This document shows, piece by piece, positions 9,255-20,807 of a stretch of 64,000 bases of DNA. The stretch is from Emiliania huxleyi CCMP1516. Lineage: Eukaryota > Haptophyta > Isochrysidales > Noelaerhabdaceae. The DNA is taken from positions 91,490-155,489 of the forward strand of contig NW_005194814.1 in NCBI RefSeq assembly GCF_000372725.1, written 5' to 3'. A program made the translations under genes and the position numbers. The notes below the pieces were generated by a model. That model ran no database searches, was not told where the DNA came from, and worked only from the letters and a program-made list of their open reading frames with translations. How positions within the stretch are numbered: the stretch's first letter is position 1; each line of letters opens with the position of its first letter.

Positions 9255-12200
9255 ATGAGCGGCAGCATCGGCCGCGGGTTCAAAAGCCTCAGACTCGCGA
9301 GTCTCGGCCTCGGCGACGATCTCGCCGTGGCTGAGAGGACCAACGATGAGCAGGATTCGCTGGCCGCCGAGGGGCTCGTTGCAGACATCGTTCTTGTCCA
9401 TCCAAACGACGATGAGCTTGCGGAAGCGCGGAATGGACTCACCATCATGATGGAGCGACAAGGCTTGACCATCACGACGAGCAGCACTGCCGATGGCAAA
9501 AGCACGCTGCTCAAGGTGACGGCGCCAACGGCTCGGCTTGAGGAGGAGGCTGAGCGGATCGGCATGTGCATGCTGCTCAAGCCCGCAGCCCCACACGGCG
9601 ATCTGCCGCGTCCGTCGTCGGACGACGGTGCGACAGCCAAGGGCGTGCTCGACGGCGTGCAGAATGGCCTGACCCGAATTAGCAACGGCCTCAAGGGACT
9701 CGGCAGCCTGCTGGGGACCGACGAGCCGACGGAGCGCGGGTACACCGTCTACACGCGCGATCGGCGGGAGGAGTTTGAAACGAAAGCGGGCCTCCTCTTT
9801 ACGGCGCTCGAGCGGCAGCGGCTGCTCTATGCCATCCTCGAGGCACCTATCGAGCGGGGTGGCGCGCAGCTGGACCTTGACGAACTGGTCAGCGAGGACG
9901 TCCTCTCCACGTACTTGTCGATGCACGACTCGGACAGCGACGGGCCGCACGACGTGCTCCACAAGTCGTGGAAGCGCTGCGGGATGATGCCGTGCAGCAA
10001 GAGCCTCCTTGGCGTGAAGCGCCGCGTCTTTCCCGATTTGGGGTTGTGCCAGCAGCCTCTGCCCGCGATCCGGGACTACTACGGCGAAAAGATAGCCTTC
10101 TACTTTGCGTGGCTGGACAATAACACCTCCCTGCTGTGCCTCTTGATGTGGGCGCTGATTGCACTCGAGGCCATCTACCTCGCCGACGGGTGCAACTTTC
10201 TGGGATCGATGACGGTCTCACTCGAGACCGCTGAGGACGACATGTGCGAAGGTGCAGAGGACCACGCCGACTGGGACGACCCAAAGTGCACCACACTCGC
10301 GGCGCCGACTCTTCTCGTCACCAGCGTGCTCCTCGCGCTCTGGGCGTCGGCGCGGGGGGAGATGTGGAAGCGGACGCAGAGGCTCCTCGCATACCAGTGG
10401 AACATGCTCGACTTCGACAGCGCGGAGGCACCGCGGCCCGAGTTTATTCACTCCTACCGCAAGGGCACGTACCGGCACGACGGCCCGAACCCCGCAATGA
10501 CAAAGCAGGCTGGCTTTTACACCTCTGGATCCTTCCTGTCCGGCCGCCTCTTCGTGCCCGACTCGGCGAGCAGCGAGCTGTATGTCATGGACGCCAAAGT
10601 GCGGAGCAGGCAGTCCTGCTGGGGCGTGCCGCTGCTCCTCCTGATTGCGTCCGTCACCCTGTGCATCATGTTATCCATTTGGTCCTTCGGGATGCTGATG
10701 GCGCTCGCGGTTCAGTTCCAGGACGAAAGCTGGAACAGAGGCGGCTCTATCATCTGCTCCATCCTCTCGGCCGTGTGGATCACACTGATGAACGCGGCAT
10801 ACAGTAAGCTCGCCACCTTCATCACCAACCTGGAGAACCAGCGCACACAGACCGAGTACGAGAACTCCCTCACTCTCAAGCTCTTCCTCTTCACTGCGGT
10901 CAACTCGTACGGCTCCCTCTTCTACCTCGCCTTCCTCAAGCCGCTGTCCATCCCGCTATTCGACGCCTGGGGATGGCGCGACCCGCAGGACAACGCGTAC
11001 GCCGACACGTGTGGTGTGCGTGGGAAAGACTGGTGGGCCAGCGTTGGTTGCAACGTCGTGCAGAGTGAAACATGCCGCGGCGGCGAGTATGACTGCCCCG
11101 AGGACTACAACTTTATCCTTGTGCGAACCGACTGCTGGGGTGACTTGCGCATGCAGATGATCACCCTGATGCTGATCAAGCCGCTCTATGAGCTCCCTCT
11201 GCAAATCCTTCTCCCGCGGCTCACAAACAGGCTCAACTTACTGAGGCGCAAGCGTTCCATCCGGCAGAGCCGCGGAGAGGGGTGCTGCGGCGGTCGCTGC
11301 GCCTGCAACGATCAATGCTGCAGCAGCGGCTGCTGTGGCAGAGGTGGCGTGGAGTCTGCCGACGGCGAGGGTGCCAATGATAGCGCCGTGGCGTCCCTAA
11401 CGAGCCGGATCGAGCGACAGATCGCGCTGCCGGCCTTTGGCGGAACCGTTGCCGAGTACAACAGCAAGGTTGTGCAATTCGGGCTGATTGCCTGCTTCTC
11501 GGCCGTCTTCCCGCTCGGCACGGCACTCGCGATGGTCGTCAACTTCATTGAACTCCGCGTCGACGCACACAAGCTCGGTCACAACACGCGCCGTCCTCGC
11601 TACCAAGGCGCCCGCTCGGTTGGCTCTTGGGAGAGCATGATGGGCGTACTCGCGTGGCTTGCCGTTGCGGTACGCGAGACGGCGGCGCCGCTGCCTCTAT
11701 GAGGATCCACCCGCTCGACGGGACGCCCCCCCTCCCTCCTCAGGTAAATATGCTTCTGCTAGCCACATCGTGGACCTTTCGCGACCATTTTATCATCCCC
11801 GTCATGGCGGCGGGACGCGGCGAGGGGGACTGCGATACGACCTCCGACCCCGCAGCAATGACGCCGCGAGGCCTCTGGTCGGGGACCAACATCTCGTGGT
11901 ACGACGACAAGTGCACTCAGAACTACCAGCTCTGCTTCTCCGAGATTGGGTCCGCACCTTGGCTGCCCGCGCTGACCTACCTGCCAAAAGACGCATACGA
12001 ATCAAAGTCGCTGCGCAGCGTGCTGTGCGACGAGGACGGCGTGCACTACGATCGGACCCTCTGCGACCTTTGCGGCGAGCGGCAGGAAACGGTCCACGTG
12101 CAAATGTTCATCCTCCTGGTCGCACTCGAGCACGGCATCGTTTTCGCAAAGCTGCTGCTGGCGGGGGCGGTGCCTGACGCGTCCACCGCGGTCAGAAAGG

Positions 12201-12277
12201 CTGAAGCGCGCCGCGCGCACGACAATGGCGTCGCCGCCAGCCAAAGCGCGGAGGGTGGGGTCGAGACGAAGGCGTAG
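9255..12277 (+). CDS. Anoctamin/TMEM16 family membrane protein
   Basis: Predicted 982-residue anoctamin, a family of Ca2+-activated Cl- channels and phospholipid scramblases. ATG at 9255; exons 9255-11669 and 11744-12277, joined by a GT-AG intron giving WLAVAVNMLLLATS. A soluble N-terminal region of about 265 residues precedes the family signature IRDYYGEKIAFYFAWL (about residue 270). LALWASARGEMWKRTQRLLA and RPEFIHSYR are also typical of anoctamins. Several hydrophobic helices follow. A cytosolic loop (about 11270-11350) is unusually Cys-rich (CCGGRCACNDQCCSSGCCG). The tail ends with a hydrophobic helix and a charged segment. Channel versus scramblase function cannot be decided from sequence here. 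Confidence 0.9.
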
Positions 12278-12315
12278 CATAATCCGTTTTGTCTGCATGA
12301 TGGAGTCTATCTCGA

Positions 12316-12890
12316 CTAGATGTACGTTTCTGCCGCCTTGCATGATAACGTTCTCGTAACCGGTGCTGGACGTGGACGACATGCGGAGGGCAACGGGCTT
12401 GTCGTTCCAGAAGCCGGCGCGGAACCATTCGCCATTGCGGGCCTCAAAGGGCTGGCCGAGCCCCTCCAGCGGGCTAGGGTTGCCTAACGTTAATTTGGGG
12501 CCTAACAGTTGCGCTATTGTTGGCTGAAATCCTCAACGGTGTTCAAGTGTTCACCCCAGCCCACGCTGTTACTGTTTGTTACTGTTGTTACTGTTGTTAC
12601 TGTTGTTCAGCGGTCAGCAAGCAGAAAATGCCAAACCCCCCGGGTAATATACCCGAAATACCTGGGAGTTTCCGGGTATTTTCGGGTATTACCCGCACTG
12701 GACACTAGAGATCGTCGTGGGTCACTGCCAGGCCTTCCTTACTGTTGTTCAGTCGGCCTAACGTTAGCTACTGTTGTTGGGGAGCCCCACTGTTGTTCTG
12801 TTGTTACTGTTAACACTATCAACACTGTTCAGCTCCTAACGTTAGGCAACCCTACCAGCGGCATGAGCAACTGTGCCGCTCCCGCTAACG
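12316..12890 (-). pseudogene. Coding-like fragment interrupted by a MITE, identity unknown
   Basis: On the minus strand, the segments flanking the MITE join (dropping one copy of the CCAGCGG duplication) into a frame reading LLMPLEGLGQPFEARNGEWF, then RAGFWNDKPVALRMSSTSS and GRNVHLVEIDS. Codon use looks coding, but no start, stop or flanking exons are visible. The upstream side runs straight into the GTGTATCTTC repeat, and the downstream side overlaps the anoctamin 3' end. I do not recognise the family. It is probably a stranded gene fragment. Confidence 0.4.
12475..12854. mobile_element. hAT-like MITE, 380 bp
   Basis: A perfect 18-bp TIR (TAGGGTTGCCTAACGTTA at 12475-12492, its reverse complement at 12837-12854) is flanked by CCAGCGG on both sides (12466-12472 and 12855-12861). 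A 7-8 bp target duplication and TAGGG-type ends fit the hAT superfamily. The interior has TGTTGTTAC repeats and an imperfect hairpin at 12643-12691 built from CGGGTAAT/ATACCCG motifs. No transposase. Confidence 0.8.
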
Positions 12891-12892
12891 TG

Positions 12893-13125
12893 TATCTTCA
12901 CTATCAACGCGGTCCGTGAAGATACACCGCTTCGACTTGGAACCCGTGTATCTTCGTATGAAGATACACCCCGCTTCGGCGCGGAACCCGCATAAGTAAA
13001 TCTGCGGTGTATCCTCGGTGTATGTTCCGTCCGTCTAGACACACGGAGGAGTGTAACTTCTCTCATGACACGAACCTCCCTCCAGGGAACCTCACAAGGG
13101 GGGGGGGGGGCGTGCCAGTCCTTGG
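12893..13125 (+). repeat. Dispersed repeat, GTGTATCTTC family, copy 1
   Basis: Contains self-complementary GTGTATCTTC/GAAGATACAC boxes, CGCTTCGACTTGGAACCC and a conserved end (GGAGGAGTGTAACTTCTCTC, then a G-run). About 85-90% similar by eye to 27458-27755. Confidence 0.8.
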
Positions 13126-13448
13126 CTACGTTATGCGCCTCTGTTCTGCGGCTGTTTTCCAGCCGAGAGCTCAGGTGGCGATGGCGTGAGCTACTGGCTG
13201 GGCGTACGAGGGGAGAAAAGGGATAGAGGGTTGTGTTCTCTAGGCCTACACCCCGGAGTACGTACGAGGGCGAGGCGAAAGAAAACGTGCGAAGAAAAAA
13301 CGAATAGCTAGAGGCTGCGCAGGCCGTCCCGTTTGCTTTGGCCGTCCCTCCCGCGCGCTCCGCGACGTGATGTTGTTTCCATTTTTTTCTGAGCTCTGTC
13401 GGCGGCGACTCTGCGAGCCTGGACCGTGCGTGGGCAAAGTGCGGCGAA

Positions 13449-14585
13449 ATGACCGCCCCGAGAGAGAGCTCTGCGCGCATACTGGAGTATGTCGACAGCT
13501 TCTTCTCCTCCGAGGTCAAGATCAGCGCCCGACTCGTCTATCTCATCATGCTGACCGGGACGCTCCTTTACAGCGCCGCTGCCTTCGCCGAGCCGGTGCT
13601 CCGACCGTCCTGCGGCAAGCAACCGGACACCGTTCACGCGGTCCTCGGCCAAGGCCTCGAGGGAGGGCTCGAGACGGCTCCAAACCCGTCCTACCGCGCA
13701 GACCCGTGCCGCTGGGATCGGTACGCCATTCTCCTCGGTATGAACCCTTGGGAGTGCGACATGTCGCGCCGGATCGTCCTCTCCCTTCTCCTCGGCTCCA
13801 TCATCGGTTTCGAGAGGCGGCGCGCTGACCGGCCGGCTGGCATACGCACCATGGCGATGGTTTGCCTTGGCTCGTGTGTCTTCACTCTCGGGAGGTGAGA
13901 GAGAGCCAGAGCCGCCCTACCGCCACACTACCCGCCCACCTCCACGCCTACGTCTCTCTGGTCTCGGCGCCGCCCCGACCCTTCGCCTGCCCGCCTCCCT
14001 CCCTCCACCACCAGCATGTACGCCTTCGCCTCCTCCTCCTCGACGATGGGGTGGGATGCCTCGCGCGTGTCGGCGGCCATCCCCTCGGGCGTCGGCTTCC
14101 TCGGCGCAGCCTCGATTTGGAAGGGCACCAAGGGGACGGGCGAGGACAAGGTGCCGGAGGTGCACGGGCTGACGACCGCTACATCCGTGTGGCTCTCCGC
14201 CGCCATCGGCATCCTCTGCGGCGGCGCGCTCCCCACACCCCGGAAACTGCTAGGAGGGGAGGCCCGCACTTGGCGGCTGACCCCCTCGCTGCATTCGCCT
14301 TCTCCCCCAGGCGGGCTGTACGTGCCGTGCCTCTTCACAGCGGCCGCCGGAGTCGTCTACTTGCGGTTTGCCCCGCGGCTCCCCGGGTCGGCGGGATCGC
14401 TCACCTTTGCCCTGCTCGGCGACCACGTGGCGGAGCGCGCGCAGGGGGATACGAGGGCCAGGAGCTACACAGCGCACGCTTCGGCCGACGATTTGCCGCA
14501 GCTCCCGCCGCTCGACCCCGTCGCCGCGGCAGAGGCGGGCGCGTCGCGGATCGCGCCCAGCGTGCGCTCCTATTCCCTGCCGTGA
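13449..14585 (+). CDS. MgtC/SapB-family membrane protein
   Basis: Predicted 309 residues in three exons: 13449-13894, 14015-14223, 14311-14585. Intron 1 is GT-AG, intron 2 GC-AG. The MgtC/SapB core is clear: SLLLGSIIGFERRRADRPAG, IRTMAMVCLGSCVFTLGS across intron 1, then SRVSAAIPSGVGFLGAASIW and a final helix pair around ATSVWLSAAIGILCGG and LYVPCLFTAAAG. An extra N-terminal helix (about residues 27-48) and a soluble tail are additions to the bacterial-type domain. Bacterial MgtC inhibits the F1Fo ATP synthase and aids growth at low Mg2+; the role in algae is unknown. Family call is firm. Confidence 0.85.
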
Positions 14586-14902
14586 CACGCAAAAGAGGGT
14601 GTGTACAGTGGGCCTTCGCCATCCCGCGTTCTCTGTCTCACCTCACACACATCTGACTCACACTTGGGATCAACCCATGTGTGCCGAGTGACGTGAGTGT
14701 TTTTGTGTGTGTGGACACATGAAAATAAAATAAAAGGATAATAAAACAAATGCGATCACCGCAATGCTCAATGCGAGTTGAGTGTCACGGCTCACGCCCC
14801 GGCCCGCACGCAAGGGCCTGGGCCTCCACGGACCACGCTCCATGGTGCTTGCGTTGGTGGCGGGGGGGGGGGGCGGGGGGCGGTTCTCTACAGTCACTCT
14901 TA

Positions 14903-15963
14903 CTAGCCCCTAAACGGCTACCGAAACGGGGTGCCCGGAAGGGCGATATCACGGCGGCCTAACTGTGCCTCCGTGCGCTCGCCACATACCCCCTGCTGCC
15001 CGAGGGTCGTGTTAGCACTTCATTGGGTACATACAGAGGCGGTGGGAAGCCACCACGTTCCCTTCAAAATTTCCGCCACAGAGCTCCGGTGTCCGGAGCG
15101 CTCTCTGCACGAGCTCCTGGGACGCGGTTTCGTCTTTCGATCCCAGACGGTCGTCGCACGTCGGCGCCCCAGTGAGGTCCGCCGTCATAGCTGTACGTGT
15201 AGCACGCGCTACTAGACACACTGCCTCCAAGTTGAGCGGTGGAAAATTGCGACCACCCCGAAGCCACGCACCGAAGCGCTGGCGTCCCTCGGGCAATCTG
15301 CCACCGACAGCAACACGCGCCTTTGATCACCGGCTGCTTGCGCTCCGCATACTCTCCAGAAGCTGTTGGTTGTGTGGCTGATGCTGCTTCTATCACTGCT
15401 CGACCGTCAGCCAGGAAGGGTGTGTCGCAACGCACTGTATTGAGTTTGGCCCGCAGCGGACCAGGACGACGCAGAGTCGTTCAATTCAACGTAGTAGATG
15501 GTAGATCTGAATCATGTTCATAGTTTCTCCACGTGTGGCTAAACTTGGCGAGGCGGTTCTGGGCGTCCACACGGCTTGCACCGGTGACCCTTGCGAGCGC
15601 GTCCGGCAGAGCGACTGAAGAATCGAGGACAGAGTCACAAATCCCGCTTGTTGTGCATGCATGTTTTGAGGTCGGGCAGTGCTGCTGTCTTCTCCACGCA
15701 GCAGCCGACGCCACCAGGCCTCGGTAGCTGAGCAGCAGGAGCCTCCTCGCTGCTGGCAGAGTTGCGCCTCTGTTTGCCGCCGCTAAGAGATCGTTGTTGC
15801 GGGAAATCCAGGGAATCTAAAGGAATCTAGAATCTGTGGGTCCGAGATTCGATCTGGGACCTGAGCCGCTCGGGGCCAGCTGCACATGACCCGGGGCCAC
15901 TGCCATGTCGCAGACGACTGCTGATCGGCCGTCGCTGCGACCACGAAGCCGTTTAGGGGCTAG
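14903..15963. mobile_element. TIR element with TA/CTAG flanks, 1061 bp
   Basis: CTAGCCCCTAAACGGCT at 14903-14919 and its exact reverse complement at 15947-15963. If TA is the target duplication, the TIR starts GCCCCTAAACGG, fitting a Tc1/mariner-like MITE; CTAG as a 4-bp duplication is equally possible. The interior lacks long ORFs of believable composition and fills the gap between the MgtC-like and MFS genes. Confidence 0.7.
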
Positions 15964-16188
15964 GCCCCCAAAAGGCCCTAGTGCCTAGATACCCGCGGGC
16001 ATGCCCGGTTGCCCGCGGGGCGTCGCGCGGCGTGAGAGCTCGGAAGCGATCGAGGATGGCTCTCTTTCCGTGTAAAATCTAGTCGCGAAGAGCTACATAC
16101 ACTGAAAATCCATGGAATGGCACAACGTAGCCCAACGTAGCGCCCAATTAACACGTGTACTGTACGACGGCGTTTGACATACGTTCGC

Positions 16189-18058
16189 TCACAAGTGCAA
16201 GGGCTCCATCTCGCCCCCTCGCTCGCCGGCGGCGGCGTGGTGCAAATTTCGCACGGGCGCGAGCAGCAGTCCGGCGCACAACGTGCGCCACGCCAGCAGC
16301 AAAGCGAGCAGCACGCTGGCGAGGCCAACTGCGAAGGGCAGCGCAGCGCGCGAGCCGTACGCGCTCGGGTCGAAGAGCGAGCGCGAGAAGCACGGCGCCG
16401 CGGCGGCGAGGGCGACCGTGCAGGACGCGACGACGAGGGCTTGCGCCTGGTGGAAAACGGGACGCGTGACACGCCCGCGCTGAAGCAGCGGAAGCGGTGG
16501 CCCGACTCGCCGGGGCTGCTCGCCTGCGCGCGCTGCTCCGCCGCAAAGTGGCGCGTGAGCAGCAGCAACATGCTCGGCCAGAGCCCCACCCCGGCGAGCA
16601 GCAGCAGCAGCATCCCGAGGCGCAGTGCGGGCGCCTAGTAGGGGCGACGCCACGAAAGGTCGGGGTGGGAGCCGGCCGGCGCCGCAGCGGGAGCAGCCCG
16701 AGGGAGGAGGCGCCGACGGCGAGAGACAGAGAAGCGCGAGGCCGGCGGCGGCGGCGGCGAGCGAGGCCAGCAGGACGGCCTCCGCCCGCGTCGAGCGGAG
16801 GGCAGCCTCGCACCCCGCTGTCCACCCGCCGCAGCGCTCGCCGACACAACGCCGACGCGCGAGCTCGCGGCCGAGCGCAAAAAGGGCCGCCGCCGCCGCC
16901 GCCGCCGCCGCCGCGACGCCGACGGAGGCGACGAGCGCCTCCTGCAACTCGCCTGTTCACCGCGGGCCGACTGCTGTGAAGAGGCGCCGCCGACATCCGC
17001 CACGCGAGGACAGTCGCGCGGCTCGCCCTGCCGCCAGCCGAGGGTGGCGATGCTGAACGAGCCGAGCACGGAGCCTGTCGGACGACACCGTGGACGTGTC
17101 GCGGACATGCTCACGCCGAGGCGGCGGGACGTGCCTAGCGCGAGGAGCCGACGCCGCCGACGCCGAAGGCTGCGAGGCCCGCCGTGCCACAGAGCCCCTG
17201 CAGCAGCCGCGAGCCGGCGGCCAGCTCGAGGAGGCCCCCGCCGCTGGCGGCGGAGGCAGCGGCGGCGGATCCGCTTGCTCCACTGGCTCCGGCAACGGCC
17301 TCGGCTTCGCCAGCACAGAGGTGGCGTCTGCCGTCGTCCGCGGAGGTCCTGCTCGCCGGCGGCGGGGCGAGGAGGAGGAGGAGCGCCGGCAGGGGCGCGG
17401 CCACGCCGAGCACGAGCTGCAGCCGCGCGTAGCCAGACAGCCCCATCTCCATCCGCAGGAGCGCGGCGGACAGCGCCGTGCCGCTCAGGGCGGCGGTCGC
17501 GGCGGCGGCGGCGAGCAGGAGGAGGGCGGGCCCGAGCCGCTCGGAGACGGCCGAGCAGCTCATGGCGTGGTCGGCATAGAGCGCGTTGAGAGGCACCTGC
17601 GCCGAGGCGGCGCCAGCGACAGAGGAGGAGACAAACACGGCCGGCAGCCAGAGCGCGAGCGCCACGCCCTGCGGCGGTGGCGGCGCGTTGGCCTCTCTGG
17701 AGGCATGCGCGGCGGCCGCGGCGAGCAGGCACGCGGCGACCGCCTTGAGGAGGAGCGAGGTGGCGACTGCGCACCGCCGGCCGCGCCGGTCGGAGAGGAC
17801 GCCAAACGCGGGTCCGCCAACGACGTGCGCGAGGAGTCTCACCGTGGTGAGGTCGCCCTCCACGGCCTGGCCGGAGCGCACCACGCCTTCGAGCGAGCCA
17901 CAGTGGAACGAGCCGCTGAATGGGTGACTCCTGTTGACGGGAGCAGCGCAGACCGCGGCCGCTCGAAACAGCGGGAGCTCTGCGTTTCGTCCGACGGCGT
18001 CGATGAGCGTGCTGAGCCAGGCCACGGCGAGAGTGGCCGCGAGCGGCAGGATTCGCAT
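16189..18058 (-). CDS. Major facilitator superfamily (MFS) transporter
   Basis: A polytopic transporter on the minus strand. ATG at 18058 (MRILPLAATLAV) is preferred; an in-frame codon at 18250 would add 64 polar residues. The MFS motif A between helices 2 and 3 is plain: GGPAFGVLSDRRGRR. The following exon gives LGSFSIATLGWRQGELQEAL across a GC-AG intron (direct repeat GGCGAG at both junctions). Later exons carry LRLGMLLLLLAGVGLWPS and the final helices, ending EMEPLHL at 16189. One intron (about 17072-17130) ends in a GACACGTCC-type repeat like those in other genes of the window. Exon limits in the C-terminal half are approximate. Substrate cannot be predicted. Confidence 0.7.
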
Positions 18059-18711
18059 ATGCGTGTAGCTACTGTATCCACGGAGCACAGAACACGCCTT
18101 CTCAGTGGGGCCGCGAGAGTCCGCAGCCGCCAGTGAAATAGTGGGCGTGACCAGACCGTTTTGAGTAATCGACGCGTCCGCCGGTGACATACTCCAAAAC
18201 ACTAAAAATCTCTCTCTCTCATACTCCAGTAGATCTATCTTTCTTTCCACCCAAGAAGCCCGTTTGGAGGGATGGGCGGCAGTGTGCGGGCGGTGAGTGC
18301 TAGTCCTCTCATCAATTTAGAACGAAACGCCCCCCCCCCCCTTCCTCCCTCTATCCCTCTTGCTCTCTCTCTCTCTAGACCTAGACACCGACAGACTGTT
18401 CACCAACCAATCCTCTACCCCTCCCTCTCTCCCTCCTAGACTCCCTCCACTCGTCCGATCTGGCCAGCCTGGGAAACATACTGGCGCGGGAGCGTTTCAC
18501 GCTTGCAGGCGCACCCGCGCGCGGGGGCATCTGCGCGCACACGGCGGCTTGCTCAGAGCGTGAGGACACATACGGAGGCGCGGGCGTGCGCGGGGCGGGC
18601 GAGGTGACGGGCGTGAAGCGAAAGCGGGTGAGGTATAATGGGCGTGGCCCGAAGGCGTGACATTGCAACCGCTGCAGCCAGCGGCGTACGCAGAACCTGT
18701 GGTTGCAAAGA

Positions 18712-19045
18712 GTTGGCCCCCCGCGTACCGGGTTTCCCCTTAACTGCAGGACGCCCCCTCTACTCGGAGCTAATGAACACCACACTGCACGCCCCACACC
18801 ACCACTCCGCACTCACTCGCACAGGCCACTTGAGTAGACCCCCCCGCCTGAGGGTTCACCCTCCTAAAAGTAAACACGGGTCACCGAGGGTTGGCCCCGC
18901 GTACCGGATTTCCCCTTAACTGCAGGACGCCCCCTCTACTCGGAGCTAATGAACACCACACTGCACGCCCCACACCACCACTCCGCACTCACTCGCACAG
19001 GCCACTTGAGTAGACCCCCCCGCCTGACCCTGAGGGCTCACCCCC
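18712..19045 (+). repeat. Two tandem copies of a 178-bp unit
   Basis: Starts GTTGGCCCC...CGCGTACCGG at 18712 and again at 18890. The copies are almost identical through CTTGAGTAGACCCCCCCGCC and diverge after that. They lie about 650 bp upstream of CAP. The remaining 19046-19690 is Pro/Ser/Arg-coding in every frame and I see no supported gene in it. Confidence 0.8.
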
Positions 19046-19690
19046 CGTCTTCCCAGGGTCCCGATCCTCCTTGATTCGCTCTCTTGCTCGTCTCCCGAGC
19101 GTCATGCGACGGCCCGGTGTGGCCGTTTCCCTCGTTGTTGGTGCCGCTTCCTCCGCTGCCGCCCCTCGTCCTCGCCAGCTTCTTCCCCCGGCTCCACCGA
19201 CTCCAAGGGCATCGACGGCCCGGCCGGGGTCTCCCCGGGCGAGGGCGGCGGCATCGTGTCTCGTCGCCACCCCTCCCCGGGAGGTCGGGCCGGATCTCCC
19301 TGGTCGGCGAGTCGCGCCCGCATCCGCGGCCTCTCTATCGTTCTCGGCTCGCCCTCCCCCTCCGCCGGCTCCTCACTAGGCTCGGGGAGGCGCGGTCTCT
19401 CTCGCCGTAGATCACGGCGGTCCGGCCGCCGCCGCGACAGGTCTACCCCCGGTGGGCTCGCACGGCCCGACTCCACTCGCAGAGGCCGAGTCAGCTCGGC
19501 TCTCCCCTCCTCCGACAGTTGATTCCAGGCCCCACCCGGGGCCGTCCGCCTCCGCGGATTTCTTGCATATCAACCCTGCCGCCGAAGGCACCGCGCGGGG
19601 CGCTCTCCTTTCAGCCCCAATCCCAGCCAATCCCCGAAACCCACCGCTTTTGCCGCCTAGGCGCACGCCGCCGCCTCCTCGTCGTAAGGC

Positions 19691-20769
19691 ATGAGCGACT
19701 CCAAGTTCACCAGCCTGCTGCAGCGGCTCGAGGCTGTCACGGTCCGTCTCGAGGGGATGGAGAAGTCGGCGCCGGCAGGGTCGGCGCCGGCCGCGTCGGC
19801 CGACGACGCTCCGCCGTCGGCCATGCTGGCCGACTACGACGCCCTCCTCGCCGGAGAGGTCGCGGCCTACGTCGAGCTCGCCGGCAAGCTCGGCGCTGCC
19901 GACGTCGAGGCGCAGGCCAAACTAGTCCAGCAGGCCTTTGTGGCGCAACGCGAAATGCTGGCGCTCGTCGCCAAGTGCAAGAAGCCGGCCGAGATGGGAT
20001 CCATCGTCCAGCCGACCGCCGAAAAGATCGCCGCGGTGCAGGCTGCCGTCGACCGGCGCTCGGCGAGCTTCAACCACCTGCAGGCTCTCCTCCCTCCTCT
20101 CTCCTCCCTGCCCTCTCCTCCCACTCTCACCGCCCTCTCCCAGCCTCGAGCGCCCTCCCTCCGCTCAGGCGATGGGCGAGTCCATCCCTGCCTTGGGGTG
20201 GGTGATGGTCGAGAAGACGCCCGCGCCGCACGTGAGCGACATGTGGCAGTGCGGAGAGTTCAACCAGCAAAAGATTGTGATGGCCAACAAGGGCAAGGAC
20301 GAGACGCAGGCAGCCTGGCTTGCCCCCTCGCCCAGCAGCGCCGGCCGGGCCGCCTCACCTCGCCTCCTCGCGGCTCATCTCGCAGGTCGAGTTCGCAAAG
20401 TCGATTAAGGCGATCTACACGGCGCTCGAGGCTTTCGTCAAGGCGAGATGCGCCGAGATGCCCGAGATGTCCCGAGATGTCCCGAGATGGCGCGAGATCT
20501 GCACGGCGCTCGAGGCTCTCGTCATGGAGAGACCTCTGCGCTGGCCCCTCGTAGTGCCGCCCCTCGCAGTGCCGCCCCTCCACCCTCTCACCCTCTCACC
20601 CTCTCATGCCACGGCGTGAGTGCACGTGCTCCTTCTCTCAGCGCCGCCTCTCACGGTGCCGCCTCTCTCCCCGCACCAGGCGCACCACCGCACGGGCCTG
20701 GAGTGGAACCCGAAGGGAGGCGCCGTCGGAGACGCAAAGGCGGCGGCGCCGCCACCGGTTGCGCCAGGC

Positions 20770-20807
<38 letters not shown>

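Noticed and set aside
18712-19045. Direct repeats considered as LTRs
   Set aside because: The copies are tandem (178-bp period) with no internal coding region, primer site or polypurine tract between them. No retroviral, LTR or Polinton-like element was recognised anywhere in the window.
19071-19690. Pro/Ser/Arg-rich ORFs upstream of CAP
   Set aside because: All frames are open because of CT/GC-rich composition; no consistent coding signal.
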